A stretch of 64,000 bases of DNA from NCBI GenBank assembly GCA_902362705.1, contig CABIXK010000002.1:207039-271038 (forward strand), written 5' to 3'. The translations under genes and the position numbers were made by a program. Origin of the DNA: Rikenellaceae bacterium (lineage in GTDB: Bacteria > Bacteroidota > Bacteroidia > Bacteroidales > Rikenellaceae). The first letter of the stretch is position 1. Each line of letters begins with the position of its first letter. Below the pieces are notes generated by a model, which saw only the letters and a list, made by a program, of their open reading frames with translations, made no database searches and had not been told where the DNA came from. Positions 51,156-59,980 of the stretch are shown one piece after another.

Positions 51156-52145
51156 ATGATTCGACTCGATGACATTCGACGCCCCGTGGAGCCCCAGCTG
51201 GCCTCCTACGAGGAGTTCGTCGCCCGTTATTTCACGGCCGAAGGCGAGCTGCTTTCGGAGATGCTGCGCCATGCGCTCTCGTCGCGCGGCAAGGGTATCC
51301 GGCCGCTGCTGGTGATGCTCTCGGCCGCGATGAACGCCGCCAACCCCGCGGCCGCCTCGGGGCGCCGTCCCGCCCTGGCCGCGCTGCTCGTGGAGATGAT
51401 CCACCTCTCGTCGCTCATCCACGACGACGTGATCGACGAGGCCGACACGCGCCGCGGCCGCCCCTCGGCCAATGCCCTGTGGCAGTCGCACAAGGCGGTG
51501 CTGCTGGGCGACTACATCCTCTCCCGCGCCCTGAACATCGGCCTGGAGAGCGGCCAGTTCGACCTGGTGACCCACGTCTGCGGTACCGTCACGTCGCTCT
51601 GCGAGGGCGAGGTGCTGCAGGACGATCTGGCCGGCCGCCACACCATGACGCGCGACTCCTACCTGGAGATCGTCCGCAAGAAGACCGCCTGCCTGCTGGG
51701 CGTGAGCGCCTCGGCGGGCGCCCTGGCCGTGGGCGCTCCGCGCGAGCGGGTCTCGGCCATGCGCCGCTTCGGCGAGGCGCTGGGCATGGCCTTCCAGATG
51801 CAGGACGACATCCTCGACTACACCCCCTCGGCGCAGACGGGCAAACCCTCGGGCAACGACCTGCGCGAGGGCAAGGTGACCCTGCCGCTGCTCACGGTGC
51901 TCGACCGCGTGGGGGAGGAGCGCCGCTCGGAGCTGCTCGCCCGCCTGGCCCGCTGCCGCGACGAGGAGGCCGAGGTCGAATACCTCCAGCGCATCGTCGC
52001 CGGCGAGGGAGGCCTCGACCGGGCCGCCGAGGTGATGCGCCACTACATCTCGCGCGCCGTGGGGCAGCTCTCCGACTATGCCGAAAGCCCCGGCCGCAAG
52101 GCGCTGGCCGACCTGTGCGTCTACGTGGCCGAGCGCGACCGATGA
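51156..52145 (+). CDS. Polyprenyl diphosphate synthase (trans-prenyltransferase)
   Basis: 329 residues. Elongates prenyl diphosphates, probably for the menaquinone side chain. The first Asp-rich motif LIHDDVIDEADTRRG lies at about 89-103 and the second QMQDDILDY at about 214-222, with KGIRPLLV for IPP binding. Small residues before the first motif favour a long-chain product. The ATG at 51156 follows a repeat-borne promoter. Confidence 0.95.
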   Translation: MIRLDDIRRPVEPQLASYEEFVARYFTAEGELLSEMLRHALSSRGKGIRPLLVMLSAAMNAANPAAASGRRPALAALLVEMIHLSSLIHDDVIDEADTRRGRPSANALWQSHKAVLLGDYILSRALNIGLESGQFDLVTHVCGTVTSLCEGEVLQDDLAGRHTMTRDSYLEIVRKKTACLLGVSASAGALAVGAPRERVSAMRRFGEALGMAFQMQDDILDYTPSAQTGKPSGNDLREGKVTLPLLTVLDRVGEERRSELLARLARCRDEEAEVEYLQRIVAGEGGLDRAAEVMRHYISRAVGQLSDYAESPGRKALADLCVYVAERDR

Positions 52146-52179
52146 ACCGATGCTACCGACAACTATTAACCTCAATACT

Positions 52180-53475
52180 ATGGCAAAAAACAAAAACCTC
52201 CTGCCGATCCTGGTGATGATCGCCCTGTTCGCCATGATCGCATTCGTGACCAACCTCTGCTCGCCGATGGCGGTCATCGTGAAGAACCAGTTCGGGGCTT
52301 CGAACCTCGAATCGCAGATCGGCAACTACGGCAACTTCATCGCCTATCTGCTGATGGGTATTCCGGCCGGCATGCTGCTGAAGCGCATCGGCTACAAGAA
52401 GACGGCGCTGCTCGCCCTGGTGGTGGGCTTCGTCGGGGTCTTCATCCAGTACATGAGCGGCTGGGAGAGCCTGGAGCACTGCGCTTTCGCGGTCTATCTG
52501 GTGGGCGCCTTCATCGGCGGCTTCTGCATGTGCATGCTCAACACGGTGGTCAACCCCATGCTCAACATCCTGGGCGGCGGCGGTAACAAGGGCAACCAGC
52601 TGATCCAGATCGGCGGCGTCTTCAACAGCGCCGCGGCCGTTGCGGTCTACATCCTCATGGGCGCGCTGATCGGCGACGCAGCCAAGGCCCACGTGGCCGA
52701 CGCCACGCCGGCGCTCTTCATCGCCATGGCCGTCTTCGCCGTGGCCTTCGTGGTCATCAGCTTCACCAAGATCGACGAGCCGCAGCAGGCCGTCGAGGTC
52801 AAGACGGGCGAAAAGGACAAGTACAGCGCCTTCTCGTTCCGCCACTTCAAGCTGGGCATCCTGGCCATCTTCCTCTACATGGGCATCGAGGTGGGCACGC
52901 CGACCTACATCCTCCAGTACCTCACGGCGCTGCCCGAGGCGGGCGGCATGGGCATGGACGCCGGCATCGTGGGTCTGATCGTGGCCGTCTACTGGCTCAT
53001 GATGCTCGTGGGCCGCTTCGTGGGCGGCGCCATCGGCGGCAAGGTCTCGTCGCGCGCGATGATCACGGTCGCCTCGGCGGTCAGCATCCTGCTCATCGCC
53101 TTCGGCATGTTCGCCCCCACGACCGCCACGGTCAATATCCCGGGCGTCGACTGGGCCAACCTCTCGCTCATCTGGGCCGAGGTTCCCGTGGGCATCTTCG
53201 CCTTCATCCTGGTGGGTCTCTGCACCTCGGTGATGTGGGGCGGCATCTTCAACATGGCCGTCGAGGGTCTTGGCAAGTACACCGCCATCGCCTCGGGCGC
53301 CTTCATGACGATGGTCTTCGGCTGTGCCGTCATGGTCGCCATTCAGGCCTGGATCGCCGACCTCACGGGTTCGTACCTCATCAGCTACTTCGTGCCGCTG
53401 GGTTGCGCCGCCTATATCCTCTTCTACGCCCTCGTGGGTTCGAAGAACGTCAATAAGGACATCCCCGTCGAATAA
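52180..53475 (+). CDS. MFS transporter, FHS/FucP-like sugar family
   Basis: 431 residues, 12 predicted transmembrane helices. The layout (VTNLCSPMAVIVKNQFGASN, then GIPAGMLLKRIGYKK and CMCMLNTVVNPMLNILGG) resembles the FHS family of fucose/glucose/galactose:H+ symporters of Bacteroidota. Actual sugar not predictable. 34 nt after the polyprenyl synthetase and ended by a strong terminator. Confidence 0.88.
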   Translation: MAKNKNLLPILVMIALFAMIAFVTNLCSPMAVIVKNQFGASNLESQIGNYGNFIAYLLMGIPAGMLLKRIGYKKTALLALVVGFVGVFIQYMSGWESLEHCAFAVYLVGAFIGGFCMCMLNTVVNPMLNILGGGGNKGNQLIQIGGVFNSAAAVAVYILMGALIGDAAKAHVADATPALFIAMAVFAVAFVVISFTKIDEPQQAVEVKTGEKDKYSAFSFRHFKLGILAIFLYMGIEVGTPTYILQYLTALPEAGGMGMDAGIVGLIVAVYWLMMLVGRFVGGAIGGKVSSRAMITVASAVSILLIAFGMFAPTTATVNIPGVDWANLSLIWAEVPVGIFAFILVGLCTSVMWGGIFNMAVEGLGKYTAIASGAFMTMVFGCAVMVAIQAWIADLTGSYLISYFVPLGCAAYILFYALVGSKNVNKDIPVE

Positions 53476-53493
53476 GCGACCGTGATTGTCAGC

Positions 53494-53528
53494 AAAAAGA
53501 CCCCTGTCGTTTTCGACAGGGGTCTTTT
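53494..53528. terminator. Terminator between the MFS gene and the AT-rich ATPase gene
   Basis: AAAAAGACCCCTGTCG pairs with CGACAGGGGTCTTTT around TTTT; works in both directions for the two converging genes. Confidence 0.9.
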
Positions 53529-53542
53529 GTTGGGGCAGTTTG

Positions 53543-55531
53543 CTAATAGGCTTCGCAGTACTCTTCCAAACGTTTTATTTGGGAACGGAATAAGGCCATT
53601 TCTTCTTCGGAAACACCTTTTGCGTGGGCATCGCATCGTAAATCGTTAATCGTTTGCATGGCAAGCGAGAACCGTTGTTTGTCCTTTCCGAAAATATGTT
53701 CGAACTGCGGCCATTCTTTTTCTATGATTTTGCGCAGATCTTCCCAGTAGATAATGCTTTTGTTGGGGTTGAATAGTTCTTTGAGTGGTAGGACTTGGAA
53801 CTTTTCTTTGCGATTTCCGCCGAAAATATCGAGTATTATTTTTCGAGCTTCCAATTCGCCGTATTTGGCTAAAAGAATCTGTCGGATCATGGTACGGAGT
53901 ATTATCTCCAAAGAGCTTCTGCGTTCTTGAATTTCGAGTCGTCTTTCTTCTTCGGTCTGTTTTTGTTTTTGGAACCGATATTTGTTTTTCAGGTATTCTC
54001 TGATTATTTCTATTTTGAATGTATATGTCCCCTGTTCTCCTCCTATTACGTTATATCCGAGCAGATGGTCCGTGTATTCGTTCGACAGGGCTGCGAATTG
54101 TTCGAATCGCTCCGTGTCGTCCAGTGCCAGGTAGCGAAGCATGTCGTATTCGTCGTGATAATATTGTTGGAGTACATTCAAGATCATTTCGATATAGGTC
54201 GTGTATTTTTTACGATATGAACGCAATGCGTTGCTATAATATCCTTTGTCAATCGTTAACGGTCGGCTTTTGTTCGCGATCCGATTGATTTCGCTGCATA
54301 CCGATCGGATCAGGAAGGGGTGACCTCCGAAGTCCTCGGTCAGCTTGGCGCATACGATGTCGTCGAATTTCAGTCCCATGATATACCCCAGCGTTTTTAC
54401 CATGTCTGCGGTCTGTTCTACGGAGAAAGCCGGAATGTATTGGCAGGGAATTTGGTTGAAAATAGGATTGTCGATGTCTTGTATGCGCGCCATTTCTGTG
54501 CATCTCGGATTGGTCCCTACGATTAGATAGGTGAACAGCGAAGTGTGTTTTTGGGTAAGGGATCGTAGCGTTTGCCAAAAGTAAACGAAGTCGAGTCCGC
54601 TCCTCCAATGGTTGCTGGGGGATATGTCGGGCGAAATATGTTCGATTTCGTCGAATATCAACAGGATGTTTTGTTTGTTGAGTTTTTTGTGGAGCAGGAC
54701 GATGTCTTTCTCGAAACACGAAGATGCATCGCTTTCGGTATATTGTTCGTCGGTTTTTATCAGAGCCTGGAGTCTGTTCTGTTCTTTGATTTGGTCGATC
54801 ACGTATTTCAGCGCTTTGTACCATTGTTTTTGATGGAAAGCCGGATTTTGGCAGTCAATGAATACGGAGGGCATCCCACGGCGTTGCAATACGCGTTGTA
54901 TTCCGAAAATGATGGAAGTCTTGCCTGTTTTTCGCAGACCAAAAAGTCCAGAGCTTTCGTTGTTTTCATGCCGGTCGACCAGAGAGTGGATCAATTCGTT
55001 TCGACCGAAGAAATAGAACTCTTTTTTGAGTGGCGACTGAAAATTGAACAAATCCCGATTGTAGAAAAACTCCCGGAATCGTCCCGTGATTTTAATCGAA
55101 TCTATGGACTCGTTCAATTCGTCGTAGGAGAATGGGATGATGACTTGATTTTCCGGGTCCCGACGTAGCATATCCTGGGCCTTTTTCTTGACATCGGGAT
55201 CTTTGCTGATGACGACAGCGACGATCTTCTCGATTCGTAGATTATGATAACGTTCGTATACTTTGTCCAATACGTTTAGTGTCCTCGGTTCGAAGTTCGG
55301 ATAGTCGTTCATGATGACTGCGATTTCACACTCGAGATTGAAAAGACGCTGGGAATCTCCTGCGAGCTTCATGAGGAAATATTTGTATTTCGCATTTCCT
55401 TCCAATCGTACTTCGTGCACTCCATTGGTGATATACCAGTGTTTTTCCAACACTTTTAAAATTCTCAATTCTTCATCCGATAGAATATGGGTGTTTACGG
55501 ATGAATTTTTGCCAGCGAATACTTCAGACAT
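53543..55531 (-). CDS. P-loop ATPase with HEPN-like C-terminal domain; candidate defence protein
   Basis: 662 residues, visibly AT-rich against a very GC-rich background, so probably acquired. Residues 1-165: a domain of unknown type (RLFNLECEIAVIMNDYPNFE, then EKIVAVVISKDPDVKK). About 175-510: an AAA/STAND-like core introduced by FFGRNELIHSL, with P-loop GLFGLRKTGKTS, Walker B ILLIFDEIEH, a sensor-like LIVGTNPR, and a winged-helix-like tail. About 520-545: charged coiled coil. About 545-662: a helical domain ending INDLRCDAHAKGVSEEEM, which resembles Swt1-type HEPN domains (Arg and His near-adjacent). HEPN domains are often RNases in abortive defence. Lone gene; no partner visible. Function is inferred, not shown. 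Confidence 0.72.
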   Translation of the reverse strand: MSEVFAGKNSSVNTHILSDEELRILKVLEKHWYITNGVHEVRLEGNAKYKYFLMKLAGDSQRLFNLECEIAVIMNDYPNFEPRTLNVLDKVYERYHNLRIEKIVAVVISKDPDVKKKAQDMLRRDPENQVIIPFSYDELNESIDSIKITGRFREFFYNRDLFNFQSPLKKEFYFFGRNELIHSLVDRHENNESSGLFGLRKTGKTSIIFGIQRVLQRRGMPSVFIDCQNPAFHQKQWYKALKYVIDQIKEQNRLQALIKTDEQYTESDASSCFEKDIVLLHKKLNKQNILLIFDEIEHISPDISPSNHWRSGLDFVYFWQTLRSLTQKHTSLFTYLIVGTNPRCTEMARIQDIDNPIFNQIPCQYIPAFSVEQTADMVKTLGYIMGLKFDDIVCAKLTEDFGGHPFLIRSVCSEINRIANKSRPLTIDKGYYSNALRSYRKKYTTYIEMILNVLQQYYHDEYDMLRYLALDDTERFEQFAALSNEYTDHLLGYNVIGGEQGTYTFKIEIIREYLKNKYRFQKQKQTEEERRLEIQERRSSLEIILRTMIRQILLAKYGELEARKIILDIFGGNRKEKFQVLPLKELFNPNKSIIYWEDLRKIIEKEWPQFEHIFGKDKQRFSLAMQTINDLRCDAHAKGVSEEEMALFRSQIKRLEEYCEAY

Positions 55532-55703
55532 AAAACACTTTCTTAATTTAATATTGCAATATATTTAAATAAATTGAATCGGCCAAGTCTGGCAGCTTTT
55601 ATTTGCGTGTTTGGGCCGGTCGAGTGCCTGTTTTTACGCAAAAATCTAATGTTGGATTAGAAAAGTGATTTCGGCGAAGAGTCGCTTGTTTGTATATTTT
55701 CAT
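55532..55703. other. AT-rich upstream region of the ATPase gene
   Basis: About 170 nt with no gene. It contains the perfect palindrome ATATTGCAATAT at 55551-55562, between the probable promoter area and the ATPase start, which could be a regulator site. No exact TAnnTTTG box faces the ATPase gene; the closest is TATATTGC within the palindrome. Confidence 0.4.
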
Positions 55704-55711
55704 TAACTTTG
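55704..55711 (+). promoter_or_regulatory. Promoter -7 box of the RSH gene
   Basis: TAACTTTG fits the consensus; the ATG follows 30 nt later. No TTTG at the ideal distance upstream. Confidence 0.5.
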
Positions 55712-55741
55712 TCTCGTATTGTCTATAATCGATTCCCCGAT

Positions 55742-57943
55742 ATGGATCTCGCTCGTTATGAATCGCTTCGCGCGCTGGTGCGCGAAAATTTCTCGGAGAC
55801 CACGCAGCAGCTCGTCGACCAGGCGCTCGACTACGCCGGGGAGCGCCTCGCGGGGCTCGAACGCTACGACGGCTCGCCGCTGCTCTGTCATGCGGCCGCC
55901 GTGGCGCGGATCGTCATCGAGGAGGTGGGGCTGGGCCGCAACTCCACGGTGGCCACCCTGCTGCACGACGTCGTGCGCCTGGCCCACAAGGAGCTGCCTG
56001 CGGAGGAGTTCCTCGCGCTGATGTCCGACATCCGCGCCCGCTTCGGCGACCAGGTCGCGGGCATCTGCATGGGCATGGCCAACATCTCGGCGCTCAAGCT
56101 CAAGGCGGCCAAGGAGCAGGCCGACAACTTCCGCGACCTGATCGTCAGCTACGCGGAGGACCCGCGCGTCATCCTGGTCAAGCTGGCCGACCGGCTCGAG
56201 GTGATGCGCTCGCTGGAGATGTTCCCCCGCGAGAAGTGGCGCAAGAAGAGCTGGGAGTCGATGAACCTCTATGCGCAGATCGCCCACAAGCTGGGTCTCT
56301 ACGAGATCAAGAGCGAGCTGGAGGACATAGCCCTCAAATACCTCGAGCCGAAGGACTACGACCACATCGTGGCCAAGCTCGAGGAGTCGGCCGCCGAGCG
56401 GCGTGCCTTCATCGCCCGCTTCCTGGTGCCCGTCGAGGAGCGGCTGCGGGCCCTGGGCATGAAGTACCACATCAAGAGCCGCACCAAGTCGGTCTTCTCC
56501 ATCTGGACCAAGATGCGCAAGCAGCACGTACCTTTCGAGGGGGTCTACGACATCTTCGCCCTGCGCATCATCATCGACTGCCCGCGCGAGGAGGAGAAGC
56601 GCCAGTGCTGGACCGCCTACTCGGTGGTCACCGACTTCTACACCCCCAACCCCAAGCGCATGCGCGACTGGGTGTCGATCCCCAAGTCCAACGGCTACGA
56701 GTCGCTCCATACGACCGTCTCGGCCGAGGGGCGCTGGGTCGAGGTGCAGATCCGCACCGAACGCATGGACGAGGTGGCCGAGCGCGGCATTGCGGCCCAC
56801 TGGCGCTACAAGGGGGTAAACCAGGGCGGGCGCACGAGCGAGATGTGGCTGAGCCGCCTGCGCGAGCTGATGGAGGACACGACCCACTCTTTGGCGCAGC
56901 GCTTCGACGCCCTGCCCGCCTCGGGCGAGATCTTCGTCTTCACGCCCAACGGCGACCTGCGCAAGCTGCCCGAGGGGGCCACGCTGCTCGACTTCGCCTT
57001 CGACATCCACACCTCGCTGGGCGCCACCTGCGCGGGCGGGCGGGTCAACGGCCGCCCGGCCTCGATCCGCGACCGTCTGTCGAACGGCGACATCGTGGAG
57101 ATCCAGACCCGCAAGGACCAGACGCCCAAGGCCGACTGGCTCTCGGCGGTGGTCACCTCCAAGGCGCGCAACAAGATCAAGTCCTACCTGCGCGAGGAGC
57201 AGGCCAAGCACACGCGCATGGGGCGCGAGGAGCTCGAGCGCAAACTCAAAAACTGGAAATTCGCCATCTCCATCGACGAGGCCGTCGCCTACCTGGCCAA
57301 ACACTTCAAGCTGCGGCTCGGCACGGAGGTCTATGCGCTGCTGGCCACGCAGAAGCTCGACTTCATGACCGTCAAGGAGCTCCTCTCGCGCCACCTCTCG
57401 GGGCAGGCCGAGGAGGAGCGCCGTGCGGCGGCCGCCGAGGCCGAGCGGCAGAAGATCGAACAGCGGGCGGCCAAGGAGAGCCGCAGCGGGCAGGACGCGC
57501 TGGTGATCGACGACGACCTGTCGAAGATCCGCTACAAGCTTGCCAAGTGCTGCAACCCCATCCGCGGCGACGAGGTGTTCGGCTTCGTGACCATCAACTC
57601 GGGCGTCACGATCCACCGCACCGACTGCCCCAATGCCCGGCGCATGCGCGAGAACTACCCCTACCGCGTGATCGAGGCGCGCTGGCGCCAGGGTGCAGAG
57701 GGCGCCTTCCGCGTCGTGCTGCGCGTGGTGGCCGCCGATACCACGGGCATGGCCAACCACATCACGGAGGTCATCAGCCGCGACCTGCGGCTCAACATCC
57801 GCTCGATCAACTTCGAGGCGGCCTCCGGGGGGTGCATCTCGGGCTCGGTGGCCGTGGAGGTGCCGGGAGCTTCCGCTGTCGATACGCTCGTGCACTCCCT
57901 TTCGCGTATCAAGGGGGTGCAGCGCGTCTACCGCATCAACTGA
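55742..57943 (+). CDS. RelA/SpoT (RSH) family (p)ppGpp synthetase, hydrolase motif altered
   Basis: 733 residues with the full RSH layout: HD domain (about 25-180), synthetase (RTKSVFSIWTKM, VYDIFALRIIID, SKSNGYESLHTTV-like block, VEVQIRTERMDEVAERGIAAHW), TGS domain (IFVFTPNGDLRKLPEGAT), helical part and a C-terminal ACT domain. The synthetase motifs are intact. In the HD domain His50 and His75-Asp76 remain, but the HDxxED signature reads HDVVRL, so the two acidic residues needed for hydrolysis are lost; the protein is probably a synthetase with little or no hydrolase activity. Start at 55742 (MDLARYESL) follows a promoter box. Confidence 0.94.
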   Translation: MDLARYESLRALVRENFSETTQQLVDQALDYAGERLAGLERYDGSPLLCHAAAVARIVIEEVGLGRNSTVATLLHDVVRLAHKELPAEEFLALMSDIRARFGDQVAGICMGMANISALKLKAAKEQADNFRDLIVSYAEDPRVILVKLADRLEVMRSLEMFPREKWRKKSWESMNLYAQIAHKLGLYEIKSELEDIALKYLEPKDYDHIVAKLEESAAERRAFIARFLVPVEERLRALGMKYHIKSRTKSVFSIWTKMRKQHVPFEGVYDIFALRIIIDCPREEEKRQCWTAYSVVTDFYTPNPKRMRDWVSIPKSNGYESLHTTVSAEGRWVEVQIRTERMDEVAERGIAAHWRYKGVNQGGRTSEMWLSRLRELMEDTTHSLAQRFDALPASGEIFVFTPNGDLRKLPEGATLLDFAFDIHTSLGATCAGGRVNGRPASIRDRLSNGDIVEIQTRKDQTPKADWLSAVVTSKARNKIKSYLREEQAKHTRMGREELERKLKNWKFAISIDEAVAYLAKHFKLRLGTEVYALLATQKLDFMTVKELLSRHLSGQAEEERRAAAAEAERQKIEQRAAKESRSGQDALVIDDDLSKIRYKLAKCCNPIRGDEVFGFVTINSGVTIHRTDCPNARRMRENYPYRVIEARWRQGAEGAFRVVLRVVAADTTGMANHITEVISRDLRLNIRSINFEAASGGCISGSVAVEVPGASAVDTLVHSLSRIKGVQRVYRIN

Positions 57944-57993
57944 CGGGGCGGGGGCTTTCGCCGGCCTCCGCGCGCGTCGCAAACCGCATACCT

Positions 57994-59901
57994 ATGAAAA
58001 AAAAGATCCTTGCGCTCTGCCTGCTGCTGACGGGGTGGGCGCTGCCGCCTTTCGGCGCGCTGGCCGACGGCCGCATCGAGGCCCCGACCTCGGTCGAGCG
58101 GGTGACGCTCTTCATCGACGGTGCGCAGGTGACGCGCACGTGCGAGGCGACGCTGCCCGCGGGGGTGTCGACGCTCCTCTTCAGGGGGCTCTCGTACCAC
58201 CTCGACGAGAAGAGCCTGCGCATCAACGCCCACGGCCCGTTCACCGTGGCGTCGGTCGAGCGTCGGTTCGGCTATGCCGACAGCGTGGCCCGCACCGAGC
58301 GGCAGACCCGGCTGGGGGAGGCGCTCCGCGAGGCCGAGGGCGCTCTGCGGCGCCTCGACGCCGCCTGCGAGGTGATCGACGCCGAAGAGGAGCTGCTCCG
58401 CACCAACTGCTCGGCGGGCGGCGGGGCCGCGCTCTCGGCGGCGCGCGAGCTGACGGCCTTCTACGCCGAGCGGCTCGGCGAGCTCAAGCGCCGGCGCATC
58501 GCCCTCGACGACGAGCGCCGCACGCTGACCGAGCGGAGGCAGTCGCTGCAACGAGAGCTGGCCCAGGTCGGCGGGCGCGATGACCTGCCGATGAGCGAGG
58601 TCGAGGTGCGCGTCGAGGCGCCGGCCCCCTGCCGGGCCCGCTTCGCGCTGACCTACTATGTCCGCCACGCCGGGTGGTTCCCCTCCTACGACCTGCGCTC
58701 CGAGGGGCTGTCGCATCCCGTGGAGCTGGTCTACAAGGCCCATGTCTTCCAGCATACGGGCGAGCGGTGGGACGACGTGGCGCTGACGCTCTCCTCGTCC
58801 GACCCGTCGCTGGGCAACGTGGCCCCGCAGCTGAAGACCTACTGGCTCGATTTCGGCCTCGCGCCGCCGCGCTACGACCTGGGCGTGCGCGACAACGCGG
58901 TCGCGGGCCGCGTGACCGGCTCCGACGGCGAGCCGCTCGTGGGCGCCACGGTTTCGCTGCCGGGCCGCACGCTCGGCACGGTGACCGACGTCGACGGCCG
59001 CTACCGGCTGACGCTGCCCGGGGATGCCTCCGAGCTGTCGTTCTCCTACGTGGGCTACGAGCCGGTGCGCCGACCGATCGCGGGCTCCACGCTCGACGTG
59101 GTTTTGCGCGAGGACCGCACGTGCCTCGACGAGGTGGTGGTCACGGCCTACGGCTCGGCCGCCGCCGGGCTCGAGGGTCAGACGGCCGGCGTGCGGATCC
59201 ATGCGGCGCCGCGCGCCGCGCGCGTGGCCGGGCTGTCGGCCGACGACGACCTGGCGGAGGCCTCCGCCCCCTCGGTGGCCGCCTCGCAGACCCGCATGGG
59301 CTACGAGTTCGCCATCGACAAGCCCTATACGATCGCCTCCGGCGGGCTTCCGCTGGCGGTCGAGATCGGCCGCTTCTCGCTGCCCGCCGACTACGCCTAC
59401 CGCTGCGTGCCGAAGGTCGACCGCGACGCCTTCCTCACGGCCTCGATCCGCGACTGGGAGCGCCTCAACCTGCTGCAGGGCGAGGTGAGCGTCTATTTCG
59501 AGGAGACGTTCGTCGGCAAGAGCCTGCTCGACCCGATGCAGGCCGCCGACACGCTCCGCTTCTCGCTGGGGCGCGACCGCGGCATCGTGGTCGAGCGCAC
59601 CCGGCAGAGCGACTTCGTCGGCCGCCGCACGATCGGCTCGGGCCGCGTGCAGGAGATGGCCTGGCGGATCGTGGTGCGCAACACGCGTGCGGAGGAGGTG
59701 TCGCTCACGCTCTGCGACCAGCTGCCCGTCTCGCGCAACGGCGAAATCACGGTCACGGCGCGCGAGCTGAGCGGCGGACGCTGCGATGCGGCGACCGGGC
59801 GCGTGGAGTGGGACCTCCGTCTGCGGCCGGGCGAGCGGCGCGAGATCGTCCTGCACTATGCGGTGCGCTATCCGCGGGGGCGGCGGCTCGTCGTGGAGTG
59901 A
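57994..59901 (+). CDS. DUF4139 (mucoidy-inhibitor-like) protein with inserted SusC-like segment
   Basis: 635 residues with signal peptide (about 1-24). N-terminal DUF4140 region (VERVTLFIDGAQVTR), a coiled coil (about 105-195), then the DUF4139 core, split in two: YYVRHAGWFPSYDLRSEG before, and the part from GYEFAIDKPYTI onward after. Inserted at about 308-420 is a carboxypeptidase-regulatory-like domain (VAGRVTGSDGEPLVGATVSL, DVDGRYRLTL, SYVGYEP) plus LDEVVVTAYGSAAAGL, exactly the plug entrance of SusC-type outer-membrane receptors. Function unknown; envelope-located. 50 nt after the RSH gene. Confidence 0.85.
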   Translation: MKKKILALCLLLTGWALPPFGALADGRIEAPTSVERVTLFIDGAQVTRTCEATLPAGVSTLLFRGLSYHLDEKSLRINAHGPFTVASVERRFGYADSVARTERQTRLGEALREAEGALRRLDAACEVIDAEEELLRTNCSAGGGAALSAARELTAFYAERLGELKRRRIALDDERRTLTERRQSLQRELAQVGGRDDLPMSEVEVRVEAPAPCRARFALTYYVRHAGWFPSYDLRSEGLSHPVELVYKAHVFQHTGERWDDVALTLSSSDPSLGNVAPQLKTYWLDFGLAPPRYDLGVRDNAVAGRVTGSDGEPLVGATVSLPGRTLGTVTDVDGRYRLTLPGDASELSFSYVGYEPVRRPIAGSTLDVVLREDRTCLDEVVVTAYGSAAAGLEGQTAGVRIHAAPRAARVAGLSADDDLAEASAPSVAASQTRMGYEFAIDKPYTIASGGLPLAVEIGRFSLPADYAYRCVPKVDRDAFLTASIRDWERLNLLQGEVSVYFEETFVGKSLLDPMQAADTLRFSLGRDRGIVVERTRQSDFVGRRTIGSGRVQEMAWRIVVRNTRAEEVSLTLCDQLPVSRNGEITVTARELSGGRCDAATGRVEWDLRLRPGERREIVLHYAVRYPRGRRLVVE

Positions 59902-59925
59902 GCGCGGGGGACCCCATCTACGCAG

Positions 59926-59958
59926 CGAGGGCGGAAGTCGTTGAGACCTCCGCCCTCG
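59926..59958. terminator. Terminator between the DUF4139 gene and efp
   Basis: CGAGGGCGGA pairs with TCCGCCCTCG around a 13-nt loop, between converging genes. No long T-run on the plus strand. Confidence 0.65.
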
Positions 59959-59980
59959 GCGTTTTCGCGCGCGGCGCGGC

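Noticed and set aside
52180..53475. Calling the MFS transporter a fucose permease
   Set aside because: FHS-family proteins of Bacteroidota carry several sugars; no fucose catabolic genes are nearby, so only the family is named.
53994..55168. Short plus-strand frames within the AT-rich gene (up to 198 codons)
   Set aside because: They are antisense to a long, motif-bearing gene and show no recognisable protein features.
53543..55531. Orc1/Cdc6-type or transposition ATPase
   Set aside because: The P-loop context (FGRNELI, GLFGLRKTGKTS) recalls that superfamily, but there is no transposase partner and the C-terminus is helical HEPN-like rather than a DNA-binding transposition domain.
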